From NCBI GenBank assembly GCA_913061145.1, contig CAJXUQ010000006.1, forward strand, positions 62,001-126,000: 64,000 nt of DNA, in the 5' to 3' direction. A model generated the notes under the pieces. It searched no databases. It was not told the origin of the DNA and saw only the letters and a list, made by a program, of their open reading frames with translations. This document shows, one piece after another, positions 43,397 to 52,145 of this stretch (position 1 is the first letter of the stretch; every line of letters begins with the position of its first letter). The stretch comes from an uncultured Haliea sp. (lineage in GTDB: Bacteria > Pseudomonadota > Gammaproteobacteria > Pseudomonadales > Halieaceae). The position numbers were made by a program, and so were the translations under genes.

Positions 43397-43948
43397 ATGA
43401 GTAACCCCGTCGCCGACAGTCCGACAGCACCGTTACCCTTCGCCCGCCAGCTCACCGAGAAGGCGTGGTTCAATGCCCTGTGGTTTCAGACCACCTGGTT
43501 TTGTGCGGTGCTCGGCCAGGATACCCTGCTGGCCGTCACCCTGGGGTTGATCGGACTGCATTTTGCCCTGGTGCCACTGCGAGGCCGCGAGCTCCGCCAG
43601 CTCTTTCTGCTGGGCGGCATTGGCATGGCGGTGGATGCCAGCCTCAGCGCACTGGGTGTGTTCCGCTTCACTGACGGTGTCCTCCTGCCCCTCTGGCTTT
43701 GTGGGCTGTGGCTGGCATTCGCCACTACGCTGGGTCGCAGCCTCGTGTTCTTCGCCAGCCGTCCATGGCTGACAGCCGCGGCCGGCGCACTCGTGCTTCC
43801 GTTCAATTACTATGCGGGCAGCCAGCTCGGGGCCGTGGAATTCGGCTGGCCGCTGTGGCAGAGCCTGCTCATGATGAGCGCCATCTGGTCGCTTACCCTG
43901 CCCGCGCTATACTACCTGCAGCAACGTCTCTTTCAGGCCAAGGAGTAA
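43397..43948 (+). CDS. DUF2878 family membrane protein
   Basis: 183-residue inner-membrane protein with about five hydrophobic segments, starting FNALWFQTTWFCAVLG after a polar leader, with LPLWLCGLWLAFATTLGRSL in the middle. The family is uncharacterised and is often found with chalcone-isomerase-like genes in marine gammaproteobacteria, as here: the next gene follows after 7 bp. The pair probably acts together at the cell envelope. No catalytic residues are evident. Confidence 0.85.
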   Translation: MSNPVADSPTAPLPFARQLTEKAWFNALWFQTTWFCAVLGQDTLLAVTLGLIGLHFALVPLRGRELRQLFLLGGIGMAVDASLSALGVFRFTDGVLLPLWLCGLWLAFATTLGRSLVFFASRPWLTAAAGALVLPFNYYAGSQLGAVEFGWPLWQSLLMMSAIWSLTLPALYYLQQRLFQAKE

Positions 43949-43955
43949 CAGACCC

Positions 43956-44477
43956 ATGAAACGCCTGTGCACGAGCCTTCTCTTCAGCCTTGCCTGCGCC
44001 CTCGCTCTACCGGCTGCGGTGTCTGCCAGCGACACTCCGCAACCCGGCAATCTGCAGCTGGTGGGCGAAGCGCGCCTCAACGTCATGTTCTGGTCGGTCT
44101 ACGACTCCAGGCTGTACACCGCCAATGGCCGCTACGAGCCCGACCAGCGGCCATTGCGCCTGGAGATCCAGTATCTGCGTGACTTCGAGGCCAGGGCCCT
44201 GGTACAGCGTACCGGCGAAGAGTGGGATCACCTGCAACTGTCACATGAGCGCCGCGAGCAGTGGCTGCAACAGCTCGCCACACTGTGGCCGGATGTGGGC
44301 AAGAACGATGTGATAGCGCTGGAAATCGATGTCGATAACCGCAGCACGTTCTTTTTCAACAACGAAAAACTGGGCGTCATTGACGATGCTGACTTCGGGG
44401 AGCACTTCGTTGCCATCTGGCTCTCGCCCGATACCAGTCGCCCGGCCCTGCGCGAGGCCCTGATCGGCAGCCTTTAG
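43956..44477 (+). CDS. Chalcone isomerase-like periplasmic protein
   Basis: 173 residues with a signal peptide ending AVSA, so exported. The rest matches the chalcone_isomerase-like (chalcone_3) fold: LVGEARLNVMFWSVYDSRLYT, EIQYLRDFEARALVQRTGEEWDHL and FFFNNEKLGVIDDADFGEHFVAIWL. Bacterial members are thought to bind fatty acids or another hydrophobic ligand rather than isomerise flavonoids. It is transcribed with DUF2878. Its stop codon overlaps that of the convergent waaA gene (TAG/TAA overlap, 4 bp). Confidence 0.85.
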   Translation: MKRLCTSLLFSLACALALPAAVSASDTPQPGNLQLVGEARLNVMFWSVYDSRLYTANGRYEPDQRPLRLEIQYLRDFEARALVQRTGEEWDHLQLSHERREQWLQQLATLWPDVGKNDVIALEIDVDNRSTFFFNNEKLGVIDDADFGEHFVAIWLSPDTSRPALREALIGSL

Positions 44478-45763
44478 GGTGGGCTCGCACCCAGTACCGG
44501 CAGGCGTTGTGCCAGCCCCTGCAACACAGCCTCCAGCGGCCCACGGTTGGCTTCAATGAGGGCCAGGGCACAAGCGCCCGTCCGCCGCCGCAGGTCGCTG
44601 TCGGCCAGCAGGGCCTGCACGGCGCTGGCCAGGCTGTTGGCGCCTGTCACTGGCACCAGGCCACCGGCCTCATCCAGCGCGGCGTAGATCGCTTCGAAGT
44701 TGAATACGTGGGGGCCTGCCAGCACCGGAAGGCCCCAGGCCGCCGGTTCAAGCGGGTTGTGCCCACCGCGCTGAATCAGCGACCCTGCCACAAAGGCAAT
44801 ATCCGCCGCGCCATAAAGCAGCAGCAACTCACCCATCGTGTCACCCAGATACACCTGGGTGCCGGGCGCCAGCGCGTCATCTCCGCCTGCGGAGCGCCGG
44901 ACCAGCGCAAAGCCACCGGCCTGTATCCGCTGGGCAACAGCCTCGAAACGTTCCGGGTGACGCGGCACCAGCATGAGCAGGGCCTCGGGCCAGCGCTCCA
45001 GTACCCGCCGGTGCGCGGCGAGAATCTGCTCGTCCTCCCCGTCGTGGGTACTGGCCGCTATCCACACCGGACGGGATTCGCCCAGCTGACGACGCAAGCG
45101 CTCCGCCGACGCGCGCGATACACTGTCGACCACCACATCGAACTTGATACTGCCGGTCACCGACACCCGCTCGCCGGAAGCGCCGATTTCCCGAAAACGC
45201 CGCGCATCGTCCACACCCTGCGCGGCAATCCAGGCAAGCTGCGCTACCATGGGGTGGACCAGTCCGGCGATACGCCGGTAACCGCGGGCCGAGCGCTCCG
45301 ACAGTCTGGCATTCACCAGCGCCACGGGAATTCCGCGCTCCTCTGTCAGGGCCACCATGTTCGGCCACAGCTCGGTTTCCATGATGATCAGGGCGGCTGG
45401 GCGCGCCCTGTCCAGGAAGCGTGACACCGCGCCCGGCGTGTCATACGGGGAAAACGCATACCGTATGCGGTCACCGAACAGGGCGCGGGCCCGCGCCGAG
45501 CCGGTGGCTGTCATGGCGGTCATGAGGATGCGGCAACCGGGGTGGCGCCGCAGCAGGGCATCCACCAGGGGCGCGGCGGCGATGGTCTCGCCCACGGACA
45601 CCGCGTGTACCCAGATGACGGGGCCGGAGGACGGGGCCACCCAACCGAGACGCTCACGCCAGTTGCCGCGCAGGGTGGCATTACCCCGGCTTGCCCACCA
45701 CAGCTGCAGCAACACGAGGGGCAGTGCAAGGCGAAACACAAAAGAGTACAGCGCGCGCAGCAT
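44474..45763 (-). CDS. waaA: 3-deoxy-D-manno-octulosonic acid transferase
   Basis: Adds Kdo from CMP-Kdo to lipid IVA at the inner membrane (GT30 family). The ATG at 45763 opens the usual N-terminal anchor (LYSFVFRLALPLVLLQLWW); a frame reaching 45949 overlaps the divergent gene and is rejected. 429 residues, like E. coli WaaA (425). Matches include IWVHAVSVGETIAA, ILMTAMTATGSARA, LIIMETELWPN and the C-terminal GHNPLEPAAWGLPVLAGP. A Kdo kinase gene lies 8 kb away, so this may transfer a single Kdo. Confidence 0.95.
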   Translation of the reverse strand: MLRALYSFVFRLALPLVLLQLWWASRGNATLRGNWRERLGWVAPSSGPVIWVHAVSVGETIAAAPLVDALLRRHPGCRILMTAMTATGSARARALFGDRIRYAFSPYDTPGAVSRFLDRARPAALIIMETELWPNMVALTEERGIPVALVNARLSERSARGYRRIAGLVHPMVAQLAWIAAQGVDDARRFREIGASGERVSVTGSIKFDVVVDSVSRASAERLRRQLGESRPVWIAASTHDGEDEQILAAHRRVLERWPEALLMLVPRHPERFEAVAQRIQAGGFALVRRSAGGDDALAPGTQVYLGDTMGELLLLYGAADIAFVAGSLIQRGGHNPLEPAAWGLPVLAGPHVFNFEAIYAALDEAGGLVPVTGANSLASAVQALLADSDLRRRTGACALALIEANRGPLEAVLQGLAQRLPVLGASPP

Positions 45764-45877
45764 GGCGATTCCGGAACACAGGACAGCCCGCATTCTACCC
45801 AATGCCCGCGCCCGCTGCCGCAGAACTATTCCCGCCTGACCCTGCAGGGCTGTTAAACTTCGGGCTCCGTTCGATGA

Positions 45878-46846
45878 ATGAGAGTGTGCCACCCGGTGAG
45901 CACCCCACGGCAACGCATCCGCGACACGCGCTACGGCAGTTACCTGCACCCCCGCTGGTGGCCGACCTGGTTGTTGATCGGGCTGATGTGGCTGCTGTCA
46001 CGGCTGCCGCTGCGGGCGCAGTGGTGGCTCGGCAAAGGCGTGGGAGAACTGGCCTACCGGGCCCTCCCGCGCCGCAGGCACATCGCCGAAGTCAACATTC
46101 GCCTGTGCTTTCCGGAACTGAGTGCGGAAGAGCAGGCGAGCCTGGTACGGCGTGCCTTTCATTCCAATGGCATCGGCATTCTGGAGATCGGCCTCGCCTG
46201 GTTTCGTGACCCGGCCGCGTTCCTGCCGCAGACACGGGTGCACGGCCTGGAGCACGTTGAACGGGCGCTGGCTCAGGGCAAAGGCATTCTGGCACTCGGT
46301 GGGCATTACAGTTCGCTGGATCTGTGCGGCACCCTGGTGACCGAATTTGTCGAAGCAGACGTCATGCAGCGCGACCACAACAATGCCCTGCTCAATGCCG
46401 TGATGACCCGCGCCCGTGAGCGCCGCTACGGGGTGGCGCTATCGGCCAAGGACCTGCGTGGCCTGTTGCGGCAGCTGCGGGCAAACCGCACGATATGGTA
46501 CGCAACCGACCAGGATTATGGCCGCAAGGGCATCGTGTTCGCACCTTTCTTTGGCGTCGAAACCGCTTCCATTACGGCGACCTCTCGCATTGCGGAGCGC
46601 AGCGGCTGCGCGGTCATGCCCTTCAGCCACTTTCGCCGCAGCGACGGTGTGCCGGGCTACGACATCTACTTCCACCCACCGCTGGAGCACTTTCCCTCCG
46701 GTGACGACGAGGCCGATGCAAGGCTGGTCAACGCCACCATCGAACACGAGGTGCGCCGCCATCCGGAGCAGTACCTGTGGATGCACAGACGCTTCAAGAC
46801 CCGCCCCAGCCCCCGGGATGCCGACCCCTACCGCAGGGAGCGTTAG
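45878..46846 (+). CDS. lpxL: Lipid A late acyltransferase, LpxL/HtrB type
   Basis: Adds a secondary acyl chain to Kdo-lipid A in the inner membrane. 322 residues from the ATG at 45878; an in-frame GTG at 45896 would remove six residues and starts just before STPRQRI. An N-terminal helix (WWPTWLLIGLMWLLSRLP) anchors it. The HX4D motif is GGHYSSLDLC; the family signature VNIRLCFPELSAEEQ and YATDQDYGRKG are present. Tandem with a second acyltransferase gene on the same strand, divergent from waaA. The RBS is weak, so the start is uncertain. Confidence 0.88.
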   Translation: MRVCHPVSTPRQRIRDTRYGSYLHPRWWPTWLLIGLMWLLSRLPLRAQWWLGKGVGELAYRALPRRRHIAEVNIRLCFPELSAEEQASLVRRAFHSNGIGILEIGLAWFRDPAAFLPQTRVHGLEHVERALAQGKGILALGGHYSSLDLCGTLVTEFVEADVMQRDHNNALLNAVMTRARERRYGVALSAKDLRGLLRQLRANRTIWYATDQDYGRKGIVFAPFFGVETASITATSRIAERSGCAVMPFSHFRRSDGVPGYDIYFHPPLEHFPSGDDEADARLVNATIEHEVRRHPEQYLWMHRRFKTRPSPRDADPYRRER

Positions 46847-46906
46847 CGTGACGCGCTCGACGGTGATAGCGTTGCAACCTGTTGGCACTGTTTGAGCATA
46901 CGCTTT

Positions 46907-47806
46907 ATGGCATTGACCCGCGCAACCCTGCTGATCGCACTGATTCGTCTGCTCGCCCGGCTGAGCCTGGCCAGCGCGCAGCGGCTCGGTGCCCTGCTGG
47001 GCGGCCTCGTAAGCCGCTTGCCCAACCGTTCCAGCCGGGTGACGCAGATCAATCTTGCCATCGCCTACCCCGAGCTCGGCGAGCGCGAGCGCAAGGCCCT
47101 GGCGCGGCAGAGCCTCGAGCATACTGGCCGGGTGGCGCTGGAAATTCCGCTGATCTGGGAGTGGCCGGTGGAGCGCTGCCTGGAACTGGTGCAGGAGATC
47201 GAAGGGGAGGAACTGCTCACCGAGGCGAGGGCCGGCGGCAAGGGCCTGCTGCTGCTTGCCCCACATCTCGGGAACTGGGAGCTCTGTGGGCTGTACTTTT
47301 CTTCCCGCTACCGGATGGCTGCACTCTACAGTCCGCCGTCGCTACCCGGCTTCGAAGACTACATGACCGCGTGCCGGGGCCGCTTCGGCGGAGAGTATGT
47401 TCCTGGAGATCGCCGCGGACTCGCGCGACTGATCGGGCTGCTGCGCGAAGGCGAGGTTTCGGGCATCCTGCCCGACCAGAGCCCCCGTTCCGCCGGTAGC
47501 GCCTATGCCCCGTTTTTCGGCATGGAGGTGCGCACCATGACACTGGTGAGCAAACTGCTGCAAAAATCCGGCGCGGTGCCCCTGATGACCTGGTGCCAGC
47601 GCCTGCCGAACAGCCGTGGCTTTCGCCTGATCGTGCGGCGTTGTGAGGAGGGCATGGCAGACCCGGATCCCGTGGTGGCAACGAGCGCACTCAATCGCTC
47701 GGTGGAAGCCTGTGTGCGCGAGGCGCCCGAACAGTACCAGTGGGAATACAAACGCTTTCGTCATCGCCCGCCCGGCCAGCCGGACCCCTACCGCAAGGCG
47801 CCCTGA
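46907..47806 (+). CDS. Second lipid A-type lysophospholipid acyltransferase (LpxM/LpxL2-like)
   Basis: 299 residues from the ATG at 46907; a TTG at 46892 adds five. HX4D/E motif is APHLGNWELCG, with Glu in place of Asp, as common in LpxM and related enzymes. The family signature QINLAIAYPELGERER and LPDQSPRSAGSAYAPFFG follow. 61 bp after the LpxL-type gene, so the pair likely supplies the two secondary chains of hexa-acyl lipid A. It may alternatively be an ornithine-lipid or general lysophospholipid enzyme. Confidence 0.83.
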   Translation: MALTRATLLIALIRLLARLSLASAQRLGALLGGLVSRLPNRSSRVTQINLAIAYPELGERERKALARQSLEHTGRVALEIPLIWEWPVERCLELVQEIEGEELLTEARAGGKGLLLLAPHLGNWELCGLYFSSRYRMAALYSPPSLPGFEDYMTACRGRFGGEYVPGDRRGLARLIGLLREGEVSGILPDQSPRSAGSAYAPFFGMEVRTMTLVSKLLQKSGAVPLMTWCQRLPNSRGFRLIVRRCEEGMADPDPVVATSALNRSVEACVREAPEQYQWEYKRFRHRPPGQPDPYRKAP

Positions 47807-47850
47807 CGCCGTGTGCTAAACTGGCCAACCCCACCCGACACGACGCCCGC

Positions 47851-48927
47851 ATGCGCCACTACCTGTTCTTCGTCAACCAGCCCTACGCCTACTCCATCCT
47901 GCGTCCACTGCAGGCCGAAATCCGTCGCCGCGGCGATGAGGCGGCCTGGTTTGTTGCGGGCTGCAGCACTGCGCCGTTGCAGGCTGACGAACACCTGCTG
48001 CGAACACTGGAAGAAGCGCGCGCCTATCCCGCGGTGGCTACCTTTGTACCCGGCGACTGGGTGCCGCACTTTCTCCCCGGCATCAAGGTGGAGGTGTTCC
48101 ATGGTCTGGCGCGCAACAAGCGCGGGCACGCCACGGAGGACGCCAGCGACCATTACACCATTCGCGGCTGGTTCGACCTCTATTGCACGCATGCCAGCAA
48201 CGACACACAGAAATTCTCGGCGCTGGCGGCAGAGCATGGGCACTTCCGCGTTGCCCGCACCGGCTGGCCAAAACTGGATCCACTGTTCGCCTCGGGCACG
48301 CCTGCCGGGCAGCGCCTGCGTGCCAGCGACGAGCCTCCGGTAGTGTTCTACGCCTCCACCTTCAGCCGGGCCATCACCTCGGCACCTGCGCTGGAGGGTG
48401 TGATCGCCCGGTTGGCAGACTCCGGCAAGTGGCGCTTCATTGTGACCCTGCACCCGAAAATGGACCCGGAGATCGTCCAGCGCTATCGGGAGATGAGCGG
48501 ACCCAACCTGCGCTTCGTAGAGAGCAACGCGGATCTGCTGCCGATTCTCCCCGAGGCTGATGTGATGCTCTGCGACACCTCCTCCATCATGTTCGAGTTC
48601 ATGTTCCTCGACCGGCCGGTGGTGACCTACCGCAGCCGCATGGCCGGACCCTGGTTGCTGGATGTACAGGAGGTGGATGCCGTGGAGCCCGCGCTGGCGC
48701 AGGCGCTGGAGCGGCCACCCGCGCTGCTGGAGGCGGCCCGGGCACTGTGTACAGAACTGCACGCGTTTACCGATGGACATGCCAGCGCCAGGGTACTGGA
48801 TGCGGTTGATGAGGCGCTCGCTGCCGGACCACCGCCCAAATCCAAACCACTGAACCTGTGGCGCAAGCTGAAGATGCGCCGCCGACTGCGCAAGGCGCTC
48901 GCCGCTACGGCTCAGTCAGTGCCGTAA
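47851..48927 (+). CDS. CDP-glycerol glycerophosphotransferase family protein
   Basis: 358-residue GT-B-like protein similar to TagB/TagF enzymes, which join glycerol phosphate from CDP-glycerol to a lipid-linked or sugar acceptor. Visible parts: GIKVEVFHGLARNK (the conserved FHG block), YCTHASNDTQKF, TGWPKLDPLF, and ILPEADVMLCDTSSIMFEFMFLDRPVV (the conserved DTSS region). The ATG at 47851 is chosen over an earlier frame starting in the upstream gene. Sits after two lipid A acyltransferases and overlaps the convergent WaaL-GT2 gene by 16 bp. Acceptor and donor are not known. Confidence 0.78.
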   Translation: MRHYLFFVNQPYAYSILRPLQAEIRRRGDEAAWFVAGCSTAPLQADEHLLRTLEEARAYPAVATFVPGDWVPHFLPGIKVEVFHGLARNKRGHATEDASDHYTIRGWFDLYCTHASNDTQKFSALAAEHGHFRVARTGWPKLDPLFASGTPAGQRLRASDEPPVVFYASTFSRAITSAPALEGVIARLADSGKWRFIVTLHPKMDPEIVQRYREMSGPNLRFVESNADLLPILPEADVMLCDTSSIMFEFMFLDRPVVTYRSRMAGPWLLDVQEVDAVEPALAQALERPPALLEAARALCTELHAFTDGHASARVLDAVDEALAAGPPPKSKPLNLWRKLKMRRRLRKALAATAQSVP

Positions 48928-50927
48928 CGGGGGCGATTCCGGGTCCACAGGCCGGCGTATTTGTTGAAACTTACCTGGGCGTATAGGACGGCTGACAGAA
49001 AGCCCACCTGCCCGTCGAGAAAGCCCAGCCTCAACAGATACACGTGCACGAACGTCAACAGGCCGCGGGCCGTGGGGTAGACCAGCGAGCGCACCCGTTT
49101 ACCCTGCCGGTGCTTTTCCTGCGCGCCCAGCCAGGCGTACTGGGCGCCCTTCTGCAGCGCATGACCGAAGTCACGGTGGGTGAAGTGCACCAGCCGCCCG
49201 CGCAAGGTGCGCACGCGGCGGTCCGCCGGCAACAGGATTTTTTCGTGCACCAGGGCATCGGAAAAACGCACCCCGTCGCGCCGGAAAAGGCGTAGTGGTG
49301 CACGACCGCTACGCCCAAAATCCAGCCGGGTGCCATAGATGGTCACCGCCCAGGGCAGACAGTAGGCATCCGCAGACGGCGCCGCCAGCACGTGGTTGAT
49401 CTCCGCCGCCAGCCCGGGACTCACCCGCTCGTCCGCATCAATCGATAGCACCCAGTCGCCGCTGGCACGCGCCAGCGCCCGCTGTTTCTGGATGCCAAAA
49501 CCGGGCCAGTCCGTCTCGACCACGTGAGGGGTAAATTCGCGTGCGATAGCCACCGTCCGGTCGGCGCTACCACTGTCGACCACGATGATCTCATCGGCTA
49601 TTGCGGCCACGGAGGCAAGGCAGGCGCCGATATGCTCCTCTTCGTTCTTGGTGATCACAATTACCGACAGGCTTACAGCGCGCTGGCGCGTGCAGGCGCG
49701 CCGCAACTCGGTCACCAGTACCGCGCCACAGACCGCCAGCGCGAGCAGGTAAAAGGTGATGAACACGCTGCGCGAGAACACGGCTTCGGTGAGCCCGAAG
49801 ACGGCGTACCCCGCGGGCAGCAGCACGCCAATTGAGGCGATAAAGGCCACCGCCGGCTCCGGCGCGCGCAGATGACGGGCAAAGACCCGCAGTGGAATCA
49901 GCAGCAGCAACAGCCAGCTCAGGCCGCCGAGCAGCCCACGGGTCGCCAGGCTTTGCAACAGGTCGTTGTGGGCATGGCTGGTACAGCAATTGAGCACAAA
50001 TTGCGGCTGGTCCAGCGCGCCCGCCGCGGCCGCCGCCCGCACCGCATCGTGATAGGCATTCAGCCCCCCACCAAACCAGGGCTGGGCGACAAACTCAGCC
50101 CAGGCAATCTGCCATATGGCCAGACGAGAGGCGGTCTGCACGTCGAAATCGCCCGCCTGCAGACTGATCACGGTTTCCAGAAAACGTGCGTTGCCAACCA
50201 CGGTCAGCGTCAGAAACACCAGGCCGGCCAGCACCGCCAGGACACGCTGAGGTGGGCGCATCTGTGGCAACAGCACAGCCAGCAACACGGGCAGCGCCAG
50301 CACATTGCTCCGGGTCTGGGTAAGCAGTGCAGCCGCCAGCGCGAGACCCGCCAGCACCAGTGCCAGGCTCGCATAACCCCTGTGCTGCAAGCGCTGCCAG
50401 TACAACGCGGCTGACAGCAACACCGCCGCTGCCAGCAGCGAGAGATTGCCAAGGGTAATGGGGTTGAGCCAGAGCCCTGCGCGCATGGATTCCCCCGGCG
50501 AAGGGGGTGCCGCGAAAAGCAGGCTGGCCACGGTGTGCACCGCAGCACCCAGTGCCATCAGCGCAAAGCCGGCAAATACACCACGGGCACTCAGGCCCGA
50601 CCAGCTGAGGGACAGCACCAGGGGCCAGAAGAGCAGCAGACGAGCGGGGCCGTCCAGCTCCTTGAGACCACGATAATCAAAACCACTTGCCGCCCAGTAG
50701 AGCAGGAAAATCCCCACCGGGAACCAGCAGGCAAAATGCAGGAGACGGAGTTCGCGCGGCTGTTCCCACCCGCCGGCGTGAAGTTCCCGGCGCAACGCAG
50801 GCAGCGCAGCGGCCAGCGCAAGCAGGATGACGGCGGCGGACAACAGGCTGGAATAAAGCAGAGACCCGGCAAAACCGGCGACCGCCAGGCCTGCCAGCAC
50901 CTGTTGGCCTCGTGCCGATGAAATCAT
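48912..50927 (-). CDS. O-antigen ligase (WaaL-like) fused to GT2 glycosyltransferase (WaaE-like)
   Basis: One frame of 671 residues. Residues 1-410 form about 11 membrane helices with the ligase landmarks TQTRSNVLALP and the periplasmic-loop His in SHAHNDLLQSLATRGLLGG. Residues from about 417 begin SLSVIVITKNEEEHIGACLA and continue as a 250-residue cytosolic GT2 domain of the WaaE/KdtX type with SIDADERVSP (DxD). The fused chain would add an inner-core sugar and ligate O-antigen, or couple both. No stop or start codon lies at the join (GTA there). The ATG at 50927 is preferred to 51290, whose leader is unrelated. Confidence 0.87.
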   Translation of the reverse strand: MISSARGQQVLAGLAVAGFAGSLLYSSLLSAAVILLALAAALPALRRELHAGGWEQPRELRLLHFACWFPVGIFLLYWAASGFDYRGLKELDGPARLLLFWPLVLSLSWSGLSARGVFAGFALMALGAAVHTVASLLFAAPPSPGESMRAGLWLNPITLGNLSLLAAAVLLSAALYWQRLQHRGYASLALVLAGLALAAALLTQTRSNVLALPVLLAVLLPQMRPPQRVLAVLAGLVFLTLTVVGNARFLETVISLQAGDFDVQTASRLAIWQIAWAEFVAQPWFGGGLNAYHDAVRAAAAAGALDQPQFVLNCCTSHAHNDLLQSLATRGLLGGLSWLLLLLIPLRVFARHLRAPEPAVAFIASIGVLLPAGYAVFGLTEAVFSRSVFITFYLLALAVCGAVLVTELRRACTRQRAVSLSVIVITKNEEEHIGACLASVAAIADEIIVVDSGSADRTVAIAREFTPHVVETDWPGFGIQKQRALARASGDWVLSIDADERVSPGLAAEINHVLAAPSADAYCLPWAVTIYGTRLDFGRSGRAPLRLFRRDGVRFSDALVHEKILLPADRRVRTLRGRLVHFTHRDFGHALQKGAQYAWLGAQEKHRQGKRVRSLVYPTARGLLTFVHVYLLRLGFLDGQVGFLSAVLYAQVSFNKYAGLWTRNRPRYGTD

Positions 50928-51053
50928 TGTGTATACTCTCGTCGATCTGCGTAGCCACTGTGGCGAACGCCGACCCACCGGGGCCGCCAGCCGCGCCGCT
51001 ACTATAGCGCAGGTGTTCCCGCGGATTCCAACGCCGAGACAGGACCCGGCCCG

Positions 51054-52145
51054 ATGAAAGCGCTTTGTATCACAGACTGTGCAGACCGCCCGGAAACGGA
51101 GCTGTTCATTCGGCTCGCCCATCGCATGGAACGCTTTGCGATCATGAGCAATCCGGCCGGCCGCTATCACAGCCTGCTGGTGGACGCAGGGCTCGAGGTG
51201 ATTCCCCTGAAAATCCGCGGCCGCTTCGATCGCGAGGCAACAGCCCTGATCCGGGATACCGTGTACGCCGGCGACTACGACATTGTGCATGCGTTCAATT
51301 CACGCGCTGTGACCTGTATGTTGCGCGCCGCAGGCGGGCACCGCGCCCGCCTGCTCGCCTACCGGGGCGTCACGACCGGTGTCGGCTATGGCAAGCCGGA
51401 AGCCTGGCTGACCTTCCTCAATCCGCGCCTGGACGGGATCCTGTGCGTCGCCGATGCCATCCGGGATGCGCTGCTGGCCGTGCGCCTGCTCTGGTTGCAC
51501 CTGCCGCCCGAAAAGCTGAAAACGATCCACAAGGGTCATGAACTTGACTGGTATGACGTGGAGCCGGCGGCGCTGACGGAGTTTGGCGTGCCTGAGGATG
51601 CCATAACCCTGTGCTGCATCAGCCGCAACAGCGCCAAAAAAGGCGCATTGACCCTGCTTGATGCCTTTGACGCACTACCCACCGAGTTGAACAGCCATCT
51701 GCTGCTGATCGGCTCTGTGGACAGCAATGCCAGAGTGCGCGAGCGCGCCGCCCGCTGCCGGCACCCCGAGCGCGTGCACTTTACCGGCTACCGGACTGAT
51801 GTCACACAGATACTCAGCGCCGCCGATCTGCTGGTGTCAGCCTCGGAAAGCGGCGAAGGCCTGCCGCGGGTTGTCATCGAAGCGATGGCGGTGAACACCC
51901 CCGTTGTCGCCACTGACGCCGGCGGCACTCGGGAGCTCGTGCTGCACGGTGAAACCGGCCTGCTGGTACCGCAGCGCAGCCCCGCAGCACTGAGCGCGGC
52001 AATCCGTGACGCCCTGCAGGATACTGCGGCTGCGGCACAGCGCGCGAAGAATGCGCGGCGCCGCATCGCAGAGGCATTCAATGCCGAGCAGACCGCGGTA
52101 AACACCTACGCCTGGTATCAGGAGCGGCTGGCCTCTGCCCCGTAA
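51054..52145 (+). CDS. GT4 family glycosyltransferase
   Basis: 363-residue GT-B retaining glycosyltransferase. The C-terminal nucleotide-sugar site shows ISRNSAKKGALTLLDAF, VHFTGYRTDVTQILSAADLLVSASESG, and the EX7E motif EGLPRVVIE, then ATDAGGTRELVLHGETGLLVP. Position in the LPS locus implies a core sugar transfer; sugar is unknown. The ATG is 127 bp from the divergent WaaL-GT2 gene. Its last 28 bp overlap the 3' end of the convergent epimerase gene, an unusually long overlap. Confidence 0.87.
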   Translation: MKALCITDCADRPETELFIRLAHRMERFAIMSNPAGRYHSLLVDAGLEVIPLKIRGRFDREATALIRDTVYAGDYDIVHAFNSRAVTCMLRAAGGHRARLLAYRGVTTGVGYGKPEAWLTFLNPRLDGILCVADAIRDALLAVRLLWLHLPPEKLKTIHKGHELDWYDVEPAALTEFGVPEDAITLCCISRNSAKKGALTLLDAFDALPTELNSHLLLIGSVDSNARVRERAARCRHPERVHFTGYRTDVTQILSAADLLVSASESGEGLPRVVIEAMAVNTPVVATDAGGTRELVLHGETGLLVPQRSPAALSAAIRDALQDTAAAAQRAKNARRRIAEAFNAEQTAVNTYAWYQERLASAP

